Below, in pieces: positions 25,201-34,671 of a stretch of DNA of 64,000 nt. Source of the stretch: Algoriphagus chordae (GTDB taxonomy: Bacteria > Bacteroidota > Bacteroidia > Cytophagales > Cyclobacteriaceae); NCBI RefSeq assembly GCF_003254055.1, contig NZ_QKZT01000003.1, positions 124,001 through 188,000 of the forward strand, written 5' to 3'. Position 1 is the stretch's first letter, and each line of letters opens with the position of its first letter. Under the pieces are notes generated by a model. It was not told the DNA's origin and did no database searches. It was given only the letters and a program-made list of their open reading frames with translations. The position numbers and the translations under genes were made by a program.

Positions 25201-27942
25201 TTAGGGTTTGGTTAAGAATTCGTCCATGTTTAGCAGGGCGTTGGCCACGACAGACATTGCCGCTTGCTCAGGATTAGTTGATTTGTCTTTGATGTCAAAG
25301 AAGGCTACCAAAGATTCAGGGTCACTTTTGTATTCGGCGAGCGCTTCCTCATAGAGTGTGGAAAGTGTCTCTAGTTTTACTTCTGTAATAGGATTTAGAA
25401 CTAGCTTTTCATATCCGTAAGCAATGCCTTTTTCCGGTTTATCCGCATCTTGTTTGACCATATCCTCAGCCAAATAATAAGCTGCTTCAAGATACACAGG
25501 GTCATTTAATGTGACCAAAGCCTGTAGTGGAGTATTTGTCACAATTCTTCTACTCAGGCAAACTTCTCGGCTGGCTGCATCAAAAGAAATAAAGGATGGA
25601 TAAGGACTTGTGCGCTTCAGAAAAGTATAGATACCACGTCTATGAGCATCTTCGCCCATACTTTCGTTCCAGGATTCTCCATTATAAACTGTCTGCCAAA
25701 TACCTTCTGGCTGATGAGGTTTTACTCCTGGACCATACATCTTATCACTTAGCAATCCAGAAACAGCCAGTGCTTGATCACGAACTTGCTCAGCATTTAA
25801 TCTGAACCTTGGTCCACGAGCATACCATTTGTTTTGGGGGTCTAGTTTGAAAAGCTCGGCAGAAAGAGCTGAAGATTGCCTGTATGTAGCCGAAGTGACG
25901 ATTTCACGAATCAAGCTTTTCATGCTCCAATCGTAATCATTCATAGTCTTCCAAGCTAGGTAATCTAGCAATTCAGGATGAGAAGGCGGGTCAGACTGCG
26001 TACCCATATCTTCCAGAGAACTAACGATTCCCCTGCCAAAAAGCTGATCCCAGACTCTGTTTACCAAGGTTCTGGAAGTCAGTGGATTCTCCTTATCCAT
26101 CAACCAATAGGCAAAACCTAAGCGATTGCTAGGCCATTCTGGATTCCAGTTATTTAGGATTTTTGGGGTTTCTGGATTTACTTTTTCGCCCAGAGTCATC
26201 CAGTTGCCTCGCTCAAATACATGCGTTTCCCGAGCCATATAGCTAGGGTTTTCGATTAGGATAGGCAACCTTGTTCCTCTGAAATTCAAGGCTGTTTCCC
26301 ATGTGTTCTGAACATCCTTGAAACCTGGTTTGTCTTTCCCGGCAAGTGATGGTACAAAGGCAAACCAAACGAATTTGGCAGCATTTTGATCAGAGGTTAC
26401 TCTTGTATTTTCCACCTCTAGATAAAGGTCAATTAGGCCAGTTACAGGTTTGAGGGGAATCGCCCGGGTAATGTCACCTTTAGTTTTGTTGATTGGGAAT
26501 TCAGCAAGAATTTCTCCTGTAGGTCCTCCATTTCGGATGGTCATCTTACTGCCATCGAGTCCAGAGCCATAGTACATCAGCATTTGGTCAGAACCGCGAG
26601 TATCTACCTTTCGGAGATAGGCAGAACCATTCGCCTGGATTCCCAGCCATTTGGTATCTATGAGTTCAGCATTATCGAAGTCTACAGCATTGTGTGAAGG
26701 ATACTTAGGTTCAAGGTAAGTCAGGAAGTTTTTACGCTCTGTAGCTGCTTTTGAACTTTCATTTTCTTTGACCCAGCTTAGCACCGACTCAATTTCAGAT
26801 TTCTCCTCAGGTGAATAAAATCTTAGTCTAGGCTCCTCATCGTGGGTGTCTTCGTCGCGGGAATTATTGAAAAAAGCAGCTGATTCGTAAAACTCTTCGT
26901 GTCGGATAGGATCGTATGGATGACTGTGACACTGCACACAGGCCATGGTGGTGCTTTGCCAAACTTCATAAGTGGTGCCCACTCGATCGAGAACAGCTGC
27001 CACTCTGAATTCTTCATCGTTAGTTCCACCTTCATCATTGTTCATGGTGTTGCGATGAAAAGCTGTGGCTGCTAACTGATCTTCCGTAGGATTTGGTAGT
27101 AAGTCACCAGCCAATTGCTCGATGGTAAATTCATCGAAGGGTTTGTCGTCATTGAAGGCTCGAATAACGTAATCACGATATGGCCACATGGTGCGGGAAA
27201 CATCGCGCTCGTAGCCTTTAGTATCTGCGTATCGTGCTAAGTCTAGCCACCAAGTTGCCCATTTTTCCCCGAAAGTAGGAGCAGAGAGAAGTTTGTCCAC
27301 AGCCTGTTCGTAGGATATTTCTTGAGAAGTAAATTGATCCACTAGTTCGGCAGTAGGAGGCAAGCCCGTAATATCGAGTGCAGCTCTTCTCAGTAATTTA
27401 AGAGGCTGTTCTTCTTTCGAAAAAGCTAGCTCATGCTCTTCGAGCTTTTGGCCTACATAAAAATCTATGGTATTGGTGGATGTTGGATTGTTATCTGGAG
27501 AGAATCCAGCAGAAGTTTTTTGAGTTATAGTTTCTGGAGCTTGAACAGGATCATACGCCCAATGTTCACCCCATTTAGCTCCTTGTTTTATCCAGGTTTT
27601 TAGTAGATCGATTTCCTCTGGAGAAAGCGGTGTCCTTTCATAAGGCATTCTGACTTCAGGATCATTTGAAGTCAAGCGTCTAATCATCTCGCTACCATTT
27701 GGGTCGCCAGGGATTATTGCGGGATGTCCAGATTGAGTATTGGCAAAAGCTTCCTCTTCGAAAAGCACTGAAAAGCCACCGCTCTTTTTCACTCCTCCAT
27801 GGCAGGAGATACAGTTTTTATTCAGAATGGGTTTGATCTGCGTGCTGAAATCCACTTCCTTCTCCTGACCAAAAATCATAAAACCAGCAATGGTAATGAT
27901 TATGGCGAGGGTGAGAAAACCAGCTATTTTGAGGTTGTTCAT
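25201..27942 (-). CDS. PSD1 / planctomycete cytochrome c (DUF1549-DUF1553) protein
   Basis: A 913-residue exported protein. It has an N-terminal membrane segment (residues about 6-25), a PSCyt1 haem domain (CISCHGG, Cys44/Cys47/His48, with RMPYERTPLSPEE), DUF1549 (DITGLPPTAE, FGEKWATWWLDLARYADTKG and a second CxxCH in CVQCHSHPYDP) and C-terminal DUF1553 (NRVWDQLFGRGIV, PSHPELLDYLA). The reaction is unknown; the family is typical of Planctomycetes and occurs in Bacteroidota polysaccharide or sugar-acid operons. The ATG at 27942 was chosen over a GTG at 27963. First gene of the four-gene operon. Confidence 0.88.
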   Translation of the reverse strand: MNNLKIAGFLTLAIIITIAGFMIFGQEKEVDFSTQIKPILNKNCISCHGGVKKSGGFSVLFEEEAFANTQSGHPAIIPGDPNGSEMIRRLTSNDPEVRMPYERTPLSPEEIDLLKTWIKQGAKWGEHWAYDPVQAPETITQKTSAGFSPDNNPTSTNTIDFYVGQKLEEHELAFSKEEQPLKLLRRAALDITGLPPTAELVDQFTSQEISYEQAVDKLLSAPTFGEKWATWWLDLARYADTKGYERDVSRTMWPYRDYVIRAFNDDKPFDEFTIEQLAGDLLPNPTEDQLAATAFHRNTMNNDEGGTNDEEFRVAAVLDRVGTTYEVWQSTTMACVQCHSHPYDPIRHEEFYESAAFFNNSRDEDTHDEEPRLRFYSPEEKSEIESVLSWVKENESSKAATERKNFLTYLEPKYPSHNAVDFDNAELIDTKWLGIQANGSAYLRKVDTRGSDQMLMYYGSGLDGSKMTIRNGGPTGEILAEFPINKTKGDITRAIPLKPVTGLIDLYLEVENTRVTSDQNAAKFVWFAFVPSLAGKDKPGFKDVQNTWETALNFRGTRLPILIENPSYMARETHVFERGNWMTLGEKVNPETPKILNNWNPEWPSNRLGFAYWLMDKENPLTSRTLVNRVWDQLFGRGIVSSLEDMGTQSDPPSHPELLDYLAWKTMNDYDWSMKSLIREIVTSATYRQSSALSAELFKLDPQNKWYARGPRFRLNAEQVRDQALAVSGLLSDKMYGPGVKPHQPEGIWQTVYNGESWNESMGEDAHRRGIYTFLKRTSPYPSFISFDAASREVCLSRRIVTNTPLQALVTLNDPVYLEAAYYLAEDMVKQDADKPEKGIAYGYEKLVLNPITEVKLETLSTLYEEALAEYKSDPESLVAFFDIKDKSTNPEQAAMSVVANALLNMDEFLTKP

Positions 27943-28100
27943 TTTCTTGGGATGAATCACCAAAATAATGAATATTAGATTACTACAAAAGCTTCCTGTG
28001 TAATATTAGTGCGTAAGACCTAGATGTTAGAGGGAGTCAAAAAATCGATTTTCAATATCACAAAAAATAATTTGTAAGAATTTGAGATCACCACGGTATT

Positions 28101-28131
28101 AAAAAAAACACCCCGCTTGAAATAGCAGGGT
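28101..28131 (-). terminator. Rho-independent terminator of tdh
   Basis: On the minus strand ACCCTGCT and AGCGGGGT pair (one mismatch) around TATTTCA and run into eight Ts (28108-28101), 8 bases below the tdh stop. Confidence 0.8.
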
Positions 28132-28138
28132 ATGAATA

Positions 28139-29086
28139 TTAGAATTTGAAGTTTGGAAGATTCTCCAAAATGTCTTTCGTCATGGCGTCTAGATCATAGT
28201 CATGTTTCCAGCCCCAATCTTTCCTTGCGCAGGAATCGTCGATGCTATCTGGCCAGCTGTCAGCGATGGACTGACGGAAATCAGGATTGTACTCGATTTT
28301 GAAGTCTGGGATATGTTTTAGAATGCTTTCATAGCTCTCCTTAGGTGTGAAATTCATTGCAGCCAGATTATAACTAGAGCGAATTTTGACAGATTCACTT
28401 GGAGCATTCATGAGGTCCAATGTCGCTTTGATCGCATCTGGCATATACATCATTGGCAGAGAACTATCTTCACGTAGGAAGCAGTCAAATTTTTCTCCTG
28501 CCAATGCTTTATGGTAAATATCCACTGCATAATCTGTCGTGCCGCCACCAGGAAGTGATTTATATCCGATCAAACCTGGGTAACGCAGACTGCGAACGTC
28601 CACATTGAATTTCTGAAAATAGTATTCACACCATCTTTCGCCCGCTTGTTTGGAAATACCATAGACGGTATTTGGCTCTTTGACGCAGTATTGGGGTGTG
28701 TTGATTTTCGGAGTATTTGGTCCAAAGACAGCAATGGACGATGGCCAGTAAACTTTATTAAGCTTGAATTCTTTGGCTAATTCTAGCACATGAAGCAAAC
28801 TCTCCATGTTGAGTTCCCAAGCGAAAAGTGGTTTTTTCTCACCTACAGCCGAAAGAACGGCAGCTAAATGATAGATCTGAGTGATTTTTTCGTTTTTGAC
28901 CAAATTTCTTAAGCCATCCTTGTCCATCACATTGAGGACTTGAAAGCGGCAAAAGTCAAATTTTGCTTGTGCTGATTCGTTGAGATCAGTAGCGATTACT
29001 TGCTCTGCACCAAACTGATCTGCCAGAGAACGAGTGAGTTCCGAACCCAATTGCCCTGCGGCGCCTATTACCAGGATTTTTTCCAT
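28139..29086 (-). CDS. tdh: L-threonine 3-dehydrogenase, short-chain (epimerase-like) type
   Basis: A 315-residue NAD-dependent SDR protein (GAAGQLG at residues 7-13; catalytic Tyr and Lys in VYGISK). The sequence resembles the SDR-type threonine dehydrogenases known from animals and many bacteria, for example in SSIAVFGPNTP and LRYPGLIGYKS. It would oxidise threonine to 2-amino-3-ketobutyrate. The divergent neighbour is kbl, which cleaves that product, so the pathway context is strong. The ATG at 29086 fits the family start; a frame extension to 29101 adds five residues. The minus strand has a TACTTTTG box (29162-29155) as a possible -7. Confidence 0.88.
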   Translation of the reverse strand: MEKILVIGAAGQLGSELTRSLADQFGAEQVIATDLNESAQAKFDFCRFQVLNVMDKDGLRNLVKNEKITQIYHLAAVLSAVGEKKPLFAWELNMESLLHVLELAKEFKLNKVYWPSSIAVFGPNTPKINTPQYCVKEPNTVYGISKQAGERWCEYYFQKFNVDVRSLRYPGLIGYKSLPGGGTTDYAVDIYHKALAGEKFDCFLREDSSLPMMYMPDAIKATLDLMNAPSESVKIRSSYNLAAMNFTPKESYESILKHIPDFKIEYNPDFRQSIADSWPDSIDDSCARKDWGWKHDYDLDAMTKDILENLPNFKF

Positions 29087-29242
29087 TGATATTTCTTTCA
29101 AAATCTACCTAAAGAAGAGCTCTAGGTTTTTGTTTATATTTGGGTTTGCAGTCGCAAAAGTAAGAAAAAACTGCTTCCTGAGCAGAGTTTTTGACCAAAG
29201 GAATTATACGTTTTTGCATCACATAAAAATCAACTAGCTATC

Positions 29243-30439
29243 ATGTACGATCAGTTCAGACCCAAATTACAAGAAGAACTTAAAGGAATAGAGGAAGCCG
29301 GACTTTTCAAAAAAGAACGTGTTATCACTTCGCCACAGTCTGCAGAAATCACCATTGCAGGTGGACAGAATGTTTTGAACTTCTGTGCCAACAATTATCT
29401 AGGGCTCTCTTCACATCCAAAAGTGATCGAGGCAGCCAAGGCAGCGATTGATTCTCATGGCTATGGGATGTCATCCGTACGTTTTATTTGCGGGACGCAG
29501 GACATTCATAAGGAGCTGGAGAGAAAGATTTCCGAGTTTCTCGGTACGGAAGATACTATACTTTATGCAGCGGCTTTTGATGCAAATGGTGGTGTATTCG
29601 AACCTATTTTAGGAGCTGAAGATGCGATTATTTCTGATGCATTGAATCACGCTTCTATTATCGATGGTGTTCGTCTTTGCAAGGCCATGCGTTTCAGATA
29701 TCAGCACAACGATATGGCTGATTTGGAAGCTCAATTGAAAGATGCTGTGGCAAAGGGAGCGAAGCAAAAAATCATTGTGACAGACGGAGTGTTCTCAATG
29801 GATGGGACAATTGCACAGTTGGACAAGATAGTGGAGTTGGCAGAAAAGTATGAAGCGCTAGTGATGACGGATGAGTGTCACTCTACAGGTTTCATGGGAA
29901 AAACTGGTCGTGGTGTTCATGAGCATTGTGATGTGATGGGTAAGATAGATATCATCACGGGCACGCTTGGAAAAGCTTTGGGAGGTGCTTCAGGTGGATT
30001 TACTTCAGGAAGAAAGGAGATTGTAGAACTGCTACGTCAGCGCTCTAGACCATATTTGTTCTCCAATACCCTGGCGCCATCCATCACAGGTGCTTCTATA
30101 GCAGTTTTTGATCTGCTTTCTGAGACCACTGAATTGAGAGATAAACTAGAAGATAATACCAAGTACTTCCGTGAGAAAATGACTGAGGCAGGATTTGATA
30201 TTAAGCCAGGAGAGCATGCCATCGTTCCGATTATGCTGTATGATGCGGTACTATCGCAGCAAATGGCGGAGAAAGTATTGGAGAAAGGTATTTACGTGAT
30301 TGGTTTTTATTTCCCAGTGGTGCCAAAAGGCCAAGCAAGAATCCGTGTTCAGATCTCAGCTGGTCATGAGCGAGCACATTTAGATCAGGCAATTGCTGCT
30401 TTCACTGAGGTTGGAAAAGAATTAGGGGTAATCGATTAA
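29243..30439 (+). CDS. kbl: Glycine C-acetyltransferase (2-amino-3-ketobutyrate CoA ligase)
   Basis: Kbl splits 2-amino-3-ketobutyrate with CoA into glycine and acetyl-CoA. The 398-residue PLP enzyme of the alpha-oxoamine synthase family has Lys244 in [14 protein letters not shown], the TDECHSTGF motif and the [11 protein letters not shown] loop. It faces tdh across 156 bases, together forming the threonine-to-glycine route. A strong terminator follows at 30507. Confidence 0.96.
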   Translation: MYDQFRPKLQEELKGIEEAGLFKKERVITSPQSAEITIAGGQNVLNFCANNYLGLSSHPKVIEAAKAAIDSHGYGMSSVRFICGTQDIHKELERKISEFLGTEDTILYAAAFDANGGVFEPILGAEDAIISDALNHASIIDGVRLCKAMRFRYQHNDMADLEAQLKDAVAKGAKQKIIVTDGVFSMDGTIAQLDKIVELAEKYEALVMTDECHSTGFMGKTGRGVHEHCDVMGKIDIITGTLGKALGGASGGFTSGRKEIVELLRQRSRPYLFSNTLAPSITGASIAVFDLLSETTELRDKLEDNTKYFREKMTEAGFDIKPGEHAIVPIMLYDAVLSQQMAEKVLEKGIYVIGFYFPVVPKGQARIRVQISAGHERAHLDQAIAAFTEVGKELGVID

Positions 30440-30506
30440 CAGAATTGTCCGCAAGGACAGTATTTACTTTATTGGTTGGATGTCCGATGCTAGGTGTCCG
30501 ATGCAG

Positions 30507-30544
30507 AAAAGCCGGGTTTCTAAGTTAGATTCCCGGCTTTTTTA
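30507..30544 (+). terminator. Rho-independent terminator of kbl
   Basis: AAAAGCCGGG (30507-30516) pairs perfectly with CCCGGCTTTT (30532-30541) around 15 bases and continues into Ts. The preceding bases carry a small tandem GTCCGATGC repeat (30482-30504). Confidence 0.88.
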
Positions 30545-30664
30545 TGATTTATTAATCGAAATGACGCGATAGAGGTAATAGGAGCGGAGTTATTTTAACC
30601 TTGAAAATTGAGTTTTGTGAATTGATCATTGAGACTTTATACACTTCTCTCGTCTCTAAAAATA

Positions 30665-31390
30665 TTACCGAACTGTCACGTGGTAACAACTCTGATTTCT
30701 TTCTTTGATGAAGACGATTTTATCAGCTTTTTGAAATTCATCTAGAATCTTTTCAAGCTTTTTCTTCGCTGCCCAGTTGGAGCCTTTCTTGCCGTTAAAT
30801 CTCACGTAAGAAATGTCAAAGGAAACCCCGTAGGAGTGAGAGCTTATGCCGGAAGTTGCATTTCTATTTCTCTTTCTTAGACTTTTTTGCTGCTCCGGAG
30901 TTCGCGTTACGGATGTTATGGTAAAGAAACTTTCGTCTTCAGTTAGTGTTTGGAAAGCTAGTCCCAATTCTTCAAGGACGACTTTTGAGTAAGGGGTGAC
31001 GTAAGGATGGCTATGAGTAAGTTTCATCACTTCGTATCCATTTCCTTGGCTTATTAGCACTAACTTTTTCTCCTCAATTAATTTATTGTAATGCTCTTCA
31101 TCATCAATTAGTCCAAATCCATTATGCTCTGCAGCATAGAGATGCTTATCATATTCTTTGGTGATTAAATCATCAGGAATAGGTGGAATTACTCTAGGAG
31201 CGGGTAAGTCTATTGTGATAGGCTCTAGTTTTTCAGATTTTGTATCAGCGGTTTTTGGTTCACTGGTTAAGCTAGAATAGGTGTCTTTTAATTGCTGTTT
31301 CAATTCAGGCATATATACTTGCGTAGCCCAAGCACCTGCCGAAAAAAGTACAAAAAAAGCGGCAAGGTAAATTAGAGAAGGTTTTTTCAT
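30665..31390 (-). CDS. DUF5715 / M15-like peptidase, exported
   Basis: A 241-residue protein with an N-terminal signal or anchor (residues 5-23) and a proline-rich linker. The C-terminal half looks like the LAS/M15 D-Ala-D-Ala carboxypeptidase fold: SVTRTPEQQKSL, SSHSYGVSFDI (His and Asp metal ligands) and the final CYHVTV (third His). DUF5715 proteins have this layout. It probably trims peptidoglycan peptides, an inference from the fold. Standalone. Confidence 0.72.
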   Translation of the reverse strand: MKKPSLIYLAAFFVLFSAGAWATQVYMPELKQQLKDTYSSLTSEPKTADTKSEKLEPITIDLPAPRVIPPIPDDLITKEYDKHLYAAEHNGFGLIDDEEHYNKLIEEKKLVLISQGNGYEVMKLTHSHPYVTPYSKVVLEELGLAFQTLTEDESFFTITSVTRTPEQQKSLRKRNRNATSGISSHSYGVSFDISYVRFNGKKGSNWAAKKKLEKILDEFQKADKIVFIKERNQSCYHVTVR

Positions 31391-31701
31391 AGGAAATGAG
31401 GTACTCGATTTTTTCAGGTTTTGCAGATAATCAATAAAGAATGCGGAGCAAAGATTAATCCATACTAAATCCTAGCTACAAACTATTTTCTTTTTTTTGA
31501 GTGCTCCTGCCTCCATTTTGATGGTGTTGGCAATTTGTCTTTTTTTGGAATTAAATCCCAAAGGAAATTTTCCTGAGGGTAAAATGAATTTATAAGAGGT
31601 GTTCTAAGAGGAATAGGGCGGTATGACACAAATGACGTAAGAATGACGTATCCAAGTCACAAATATTTTAGTCTTGCCAAACTATTTTTGAATTCCACAA
31701 A
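31391..31701. other. Intergenic region between divergent genes
   Basis: No gene seen. Directly upstream of the HTH gene TATTTTTG (31683-31690) matches the -7 consensus, 11 bases before the ATG, but no -33 TTTG is spaced correctly. A short direct repeat ATGACGTA occurs at 31633 and 31643, a possible operator. Confidence 0.4.
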
Positions 31702-32319
31702 ATGAGCATGAAAATGGATAGCAAAGCACTTGGTGTAAAGTTGAAGACTCTTCGGTTAAAAAAGGGGTATTCGCAGGATGAATTGGCGGAATCTGCGGGT
31801 GTTAGTTTGAGAACTGTCCAGCGAATGGAGAATGCAGAAGCAATCCCACGTATGGACACGGTAAGGCGATTGTTTCAGATTTTTGGTATGAGTCCCGATG
31901 AGGTTTTTGACTGGACTCAAACCGAAGACAAGGGGTATCTAATTGGGATGAATTTGTCAGGACTTGCATTTGTGTTGATTCCTTTGTTAGGAGTTGTCTT
32001 ACCAATAGTTCTATGGATGAGTCGAAAAGATAAAATAACTGGAGTAAGTGAACTTGGGCGGCAATTGGTCAATTTCCAGATTACATGGGCTGCATTTTAT
32101 TATTTGGCTACTTCGCTCATTATTTGGATTGCGAGCTTAATGGTGATTTCAGGATCTGGGGATATACAGCCTAGTTATTTGGTGAATGGGTCATTTATCC
32201 GCCTTGGGTTAATTGCTATTTTGTATTCCTTTATAATTGTGATGATATCCTGGAATACCTATAGAATCTATAAGGGCTTACCAAGCAAATACTTTCCTAA
32301 AATTAATTTCTTGAAATAA
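31702..32319 (+). CDS. XRE-type HTH regulator fused to DUF4870 membrane domain
   Basis: A 205-residue protein. Residues about 10-65 are a helix-turn-helix of the XRE type (GYSQDELAESAGVSLRTVQRMENA). The rest has three to four membrane segments of the DUF4870 (Tic20-like) type. The DNA-binding domain is thus tethered to the cytoplasmic membrane. Targets are unknown; autoregulation is possible given the short direct repeat upstream. Closely spaced ATGs at 31702, 31708 and 31714 leave the exact start open. Confidence 0.85.
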   Translation: MSMKMDSKALGVKLKTLRLKKGYSQDELAESAGVSLRTVQRMENAEAIPRMDTVRRLFQIFGMSPDEVFDWTQTEDKGYLIGMNLSGLAFVLIPLLGVVLPIVLWMSRKDKITGVSELGRQLVNFQITWAAFYYLATSLIIWIASLMVISGSGDIQPSYLVNGSFIRLGLIAILYSFIIVMISWNTYRIYKGLPSKYFPKINFLK

Positions 32320-32348
32320 TAAACGGCTAGTGAGAACATGCAGTTCTT

Positions 32349-33230
32349 CTAAGAAGCTGACTTACTCGTCATGGCAAGTTTTCTGCGCTTCTTCATCTCG
32401 TATTCTTCGAGATCTTCAAATCGCGCATCCAAGTCTATGCTGTTCAAGTAATCATTGATTGTTTCTCTGATTTCTTGAAAGGACATATTGTGCAAAATTT
32501 TACCATTCTTGGACATGGAAAGTTGCCCTGTTTCTTCCGATACGATCAATATCAATGCATCCGTGGACTCAGACATGCCGATAGCTGCGCGGTGACGAAG
32601 CCCAAATTGCGCTGGGACTTCGCGCTCTGTAACGGGTAAGATGCAGCGAGCGGCCTTTATTTTGCCGTTGTGGATGATTACAGCGCCATCATGTAGGGGA
32701 CTGTATTTGTTAAAAATGGAGATCAGTAGTCTTTTGGATAATTCTGCATCGAGAATATCGCCACTTTCTGCATAAAACTTCAATTCTGTACCTTTTGAAA
32801 TCACCATCAAAGCTCCAGTATTACTTCCTGCCAAAGTTTTGGATGCATCTATGATCGGGCTAATATTGAAAATAGCATTGTCCTTTTTTCTCCAGAAGAA
32901 CAGCATGTCGCGCCAGACATTGTCGTCAGATAGGAGAGAGGATCGGCCTATAAGCAATAGAAATTTCCGGATTTCTGGAGCAAAAATAATGATCGCGGCT
33001 ATCACACCTACTCCCATGAACTGTCCTAAGATCGCAGACAGAAGCTCCATTCTAAGTGCCCGAACTAACAGGTAGATTAGGTAAATGGATAGAAAGCCCA
33101 GAAAAATTTTAATTGCGACACTGCCTTTTAGCAGTTTATAAACTTGATACAATAGGGCAGCTACTAAAGCAATATCAATGATATTGACGATAGAGATGTC
33201 TAAAAATCCTATTTTGAAAAGTAAAGTCAA
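32349..33230 (-). CDS. cdaA: Membrane diadenylate cyclase (CdaA)
   Basis: Makes cyclic di-AMP from two ATP. The 293-residue protein has three N-terminal membrane helices and a DisA_N catalytic domain with LHDGAVIIHNGK and LRHRAAIGMSE, the DGA and RHR motifs. Length matches the family. Its ATG overlaps the stop of folP by 4 bases, so the pair is co-translated. In other phyla cdaA is next to cdaR-glmM; the folP-cdaA order is common in Bacteroidota. Confidence 0.95.
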   Translation of the reverse strand: MTLLFKIGFLDISIVNIIDIALVAALLYQVYKLLKGSVAIKIFLGFLSIYLIYLLVRALRMELLSAILGQFMGVGVIAAIIIFAPEIRKFLLLIGRSSLLSDDNVWRDMLFFWRKKDNAIFNISPIIDASKTLAGSNTGALMVISKGTELKFYAESGDILDAELSKRLLISIFNKYSPLHDGAVIIHNGKIKAARCILPVTEREVPAQFGLRHRAAIGMSESTDALILIVSEETGQLSMSKNGKILHNMSFQEIRETINDYLNSIDLDARFEDLEEYEMKKRRKLAMTSKSAS

Positions 33231-34111
33231 GGGTATAAAGTTTTGTATATTTTTATCGTTTCGTTAGCTTCTTTAACGTCATGAACTCGTAGGATGTTTG
33301 CCCCATGACACAAAGCAAACATATTTAATGCAGTAGTTCCATTCAGTGCCTCGCCAGCATCTAGATCAAGTGCTTTTGAAATCATTGATTTTCTGGAAAT
33401 ACCTACCATTATTGGTGTTGAAAGCGACTGAAACTGGTGAAGGTTCCGCAAGAGGAAATAATTTTGTTCTAAAGTTTTTGCAAATCCAAACCCAGGGTCA
33501 ATTATTACATCTTTGATGCCAAACTTTTTGAATTGTTCCAGTTTTTCAGCGAAATAATACAATATTTCTCCTAAAATATCTGAATAATTCGTTTTTTTCT
33601 GCATGTTTTGAGGATTTCCCCGCATATGCATAGCTATGTATGGGACCTGAAGCTTTCCAACCGTCAGGAGCATTTCCTCATCTAAATCTCCTGCCGAAAT
33701 ATCATTTACTATATGAGCTCCAGAACCTATAGCTTCCTCAGCAACTTTTGCACGAAAAGTATCTACTGAAATTAATATATCTGGATAATAAGTAGCAATC
33801 CATTTAACCGCAGGAATCACTCTGTCGATTTCTTCTTGTAAACTTACTTCGGCAGCTCCTGGCCTAGAACTATAACCTCCAAGATCCAGTATACTAGCAC
33901 CGTAAGAGATGTGTGACTTTACTAAAGTTGCCACTTTATCCAAGGATTTTTCGGTTCGACTCCCTTCGAAAAATGAATCTGGTGTCAAATTGACTATTCC
34001 CATCAGTTGTGGTTTGTCCCAACTGATTAGCCGTCCATCGATTAGGAGGGTGTTTTTTTGGGGAAATGATTTATCTTCGATTTTGGAAGACTTGCCCGGA
34101 AGAGGAAACAT
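33227..34111 (-). CDS. folP: Dihydropteroate synthase
   Basis: Joins p-aminobenzoate to the pterin pyrophosphate in folate synthesis. The 294-residue protein carries GIVNLTPDSFFEGS, LDLGGYSSRPGA, VNDISAGDLDEEM, IIDPGFGFAKT and VGISRKSMI. Its start codon is only 14 bases from the TTG start of the divergent DUF1599 gene, so its promoter must overlap that gene. FolE, an earlier step, is encoded at 5.8 kb. Confidence 0.95.
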   Translation of the reverse strand: MFPLPGKSSKIEDKSFPQKNTLLIDGRLISWDKPQLMGIVNLTPDSFFEGSRTEKSLDKVATLVKSHISYGASILDLGGYSSRPGAAEVSLQEEIDRVIPAVKWIATYYPDILISVDTFRAKVAEEAIGSGAHIVNDISAGDLDEEMLLTVGKLQVPYIAMHMRGNPQNMQKKTNYSDILGEILYYFAEKLEQFKKFGIKDVIIDPGFGFAKTLEQNYFLLRNLHQFQSLSTPIMVGISRKSMISKALDLDAGEALNGTTALNMFALCHGANILRVHDVKEANETIKIYKTLYP

Positions 34112-34125
34112 TAAATTAAGATACT

Positions 34126-34671
34126 TTGGAGACGCAAACGAGTAACGAATATAAGGAAGTTATCAGCCGTTGTAAAGAACTATTTCGTAAGAAGACTATA
34201 GATTATGGTACAGCTTGGAGAATTTTCCGGCTTTCTTCGATTACAGACCAGATTTTCATCAAAGCACAACGGATTCGCTCCATTCAGGAAAAGGGCAGTC
34301 AAAAGGTAAATGATCCGATTGAGGATGATTTTGTAGGGATTATTAATTATTGCCTAATTGCTCTGTTGCAAATCAGCTATTTGAAAGATGAGCGGATGGA
34401 GATTCCCTTTGACGAACTCGAACCAGCATACGATCACTGGGTGACTGAGACAAAAGGTCTATTGGAAAATAAAAATCACGATTATGGAGAAGCATGGCGG
34501 GAAATGCGTGTGAGTTCTATGACCGATATAATTTTGATGAAATTACTTCGAACGAAGCAAATAGAGGATAATCAAGGACAAACTTTGGTGTCTGAGGGAA
34601 TAGAGGCTAACTATCAGGATATGATCAATTACGCAGTATTTTGTTTGATTAAATTAGATTATCATGTTTAA
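34126..34671 (+). CDS. DUF1599 protein, internally duplicated
   Basis: A 181-residue protein made of two similar halves: CKELFRKKTIDYGTAWRIFR (about 15-34) and TKGLLENKNHDYGEAWREMR (about 107-126), each followed by SSxTDxIxxKxxRxxxI and a helix. DUF1599 belongs by fold prediction to nucleotide-binding helical proteins, but no activity is established. The only plausible start is TTG at 34126, since an in-frame TAA lies at 34117 and no ATG follows before the conserved region. It overlaps the next gene by 8 bases. Confidence 0.85.
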   Translation: METQTSNEYKEVISRCKELFRKKTIDYGTAWRIFRLSSITDQIFIKAQRIRSIQEKGSQKVNDPIEDDFVGIINYCLIALLQISYLKDERMEIPFDELEPAYDHWVTETKGLLENKNHDYGEAWREMRVSSMTDIILMKLLRTKQIEDNQGQTLVSEGIEANYQDMINYAVFCLIKLDYHV

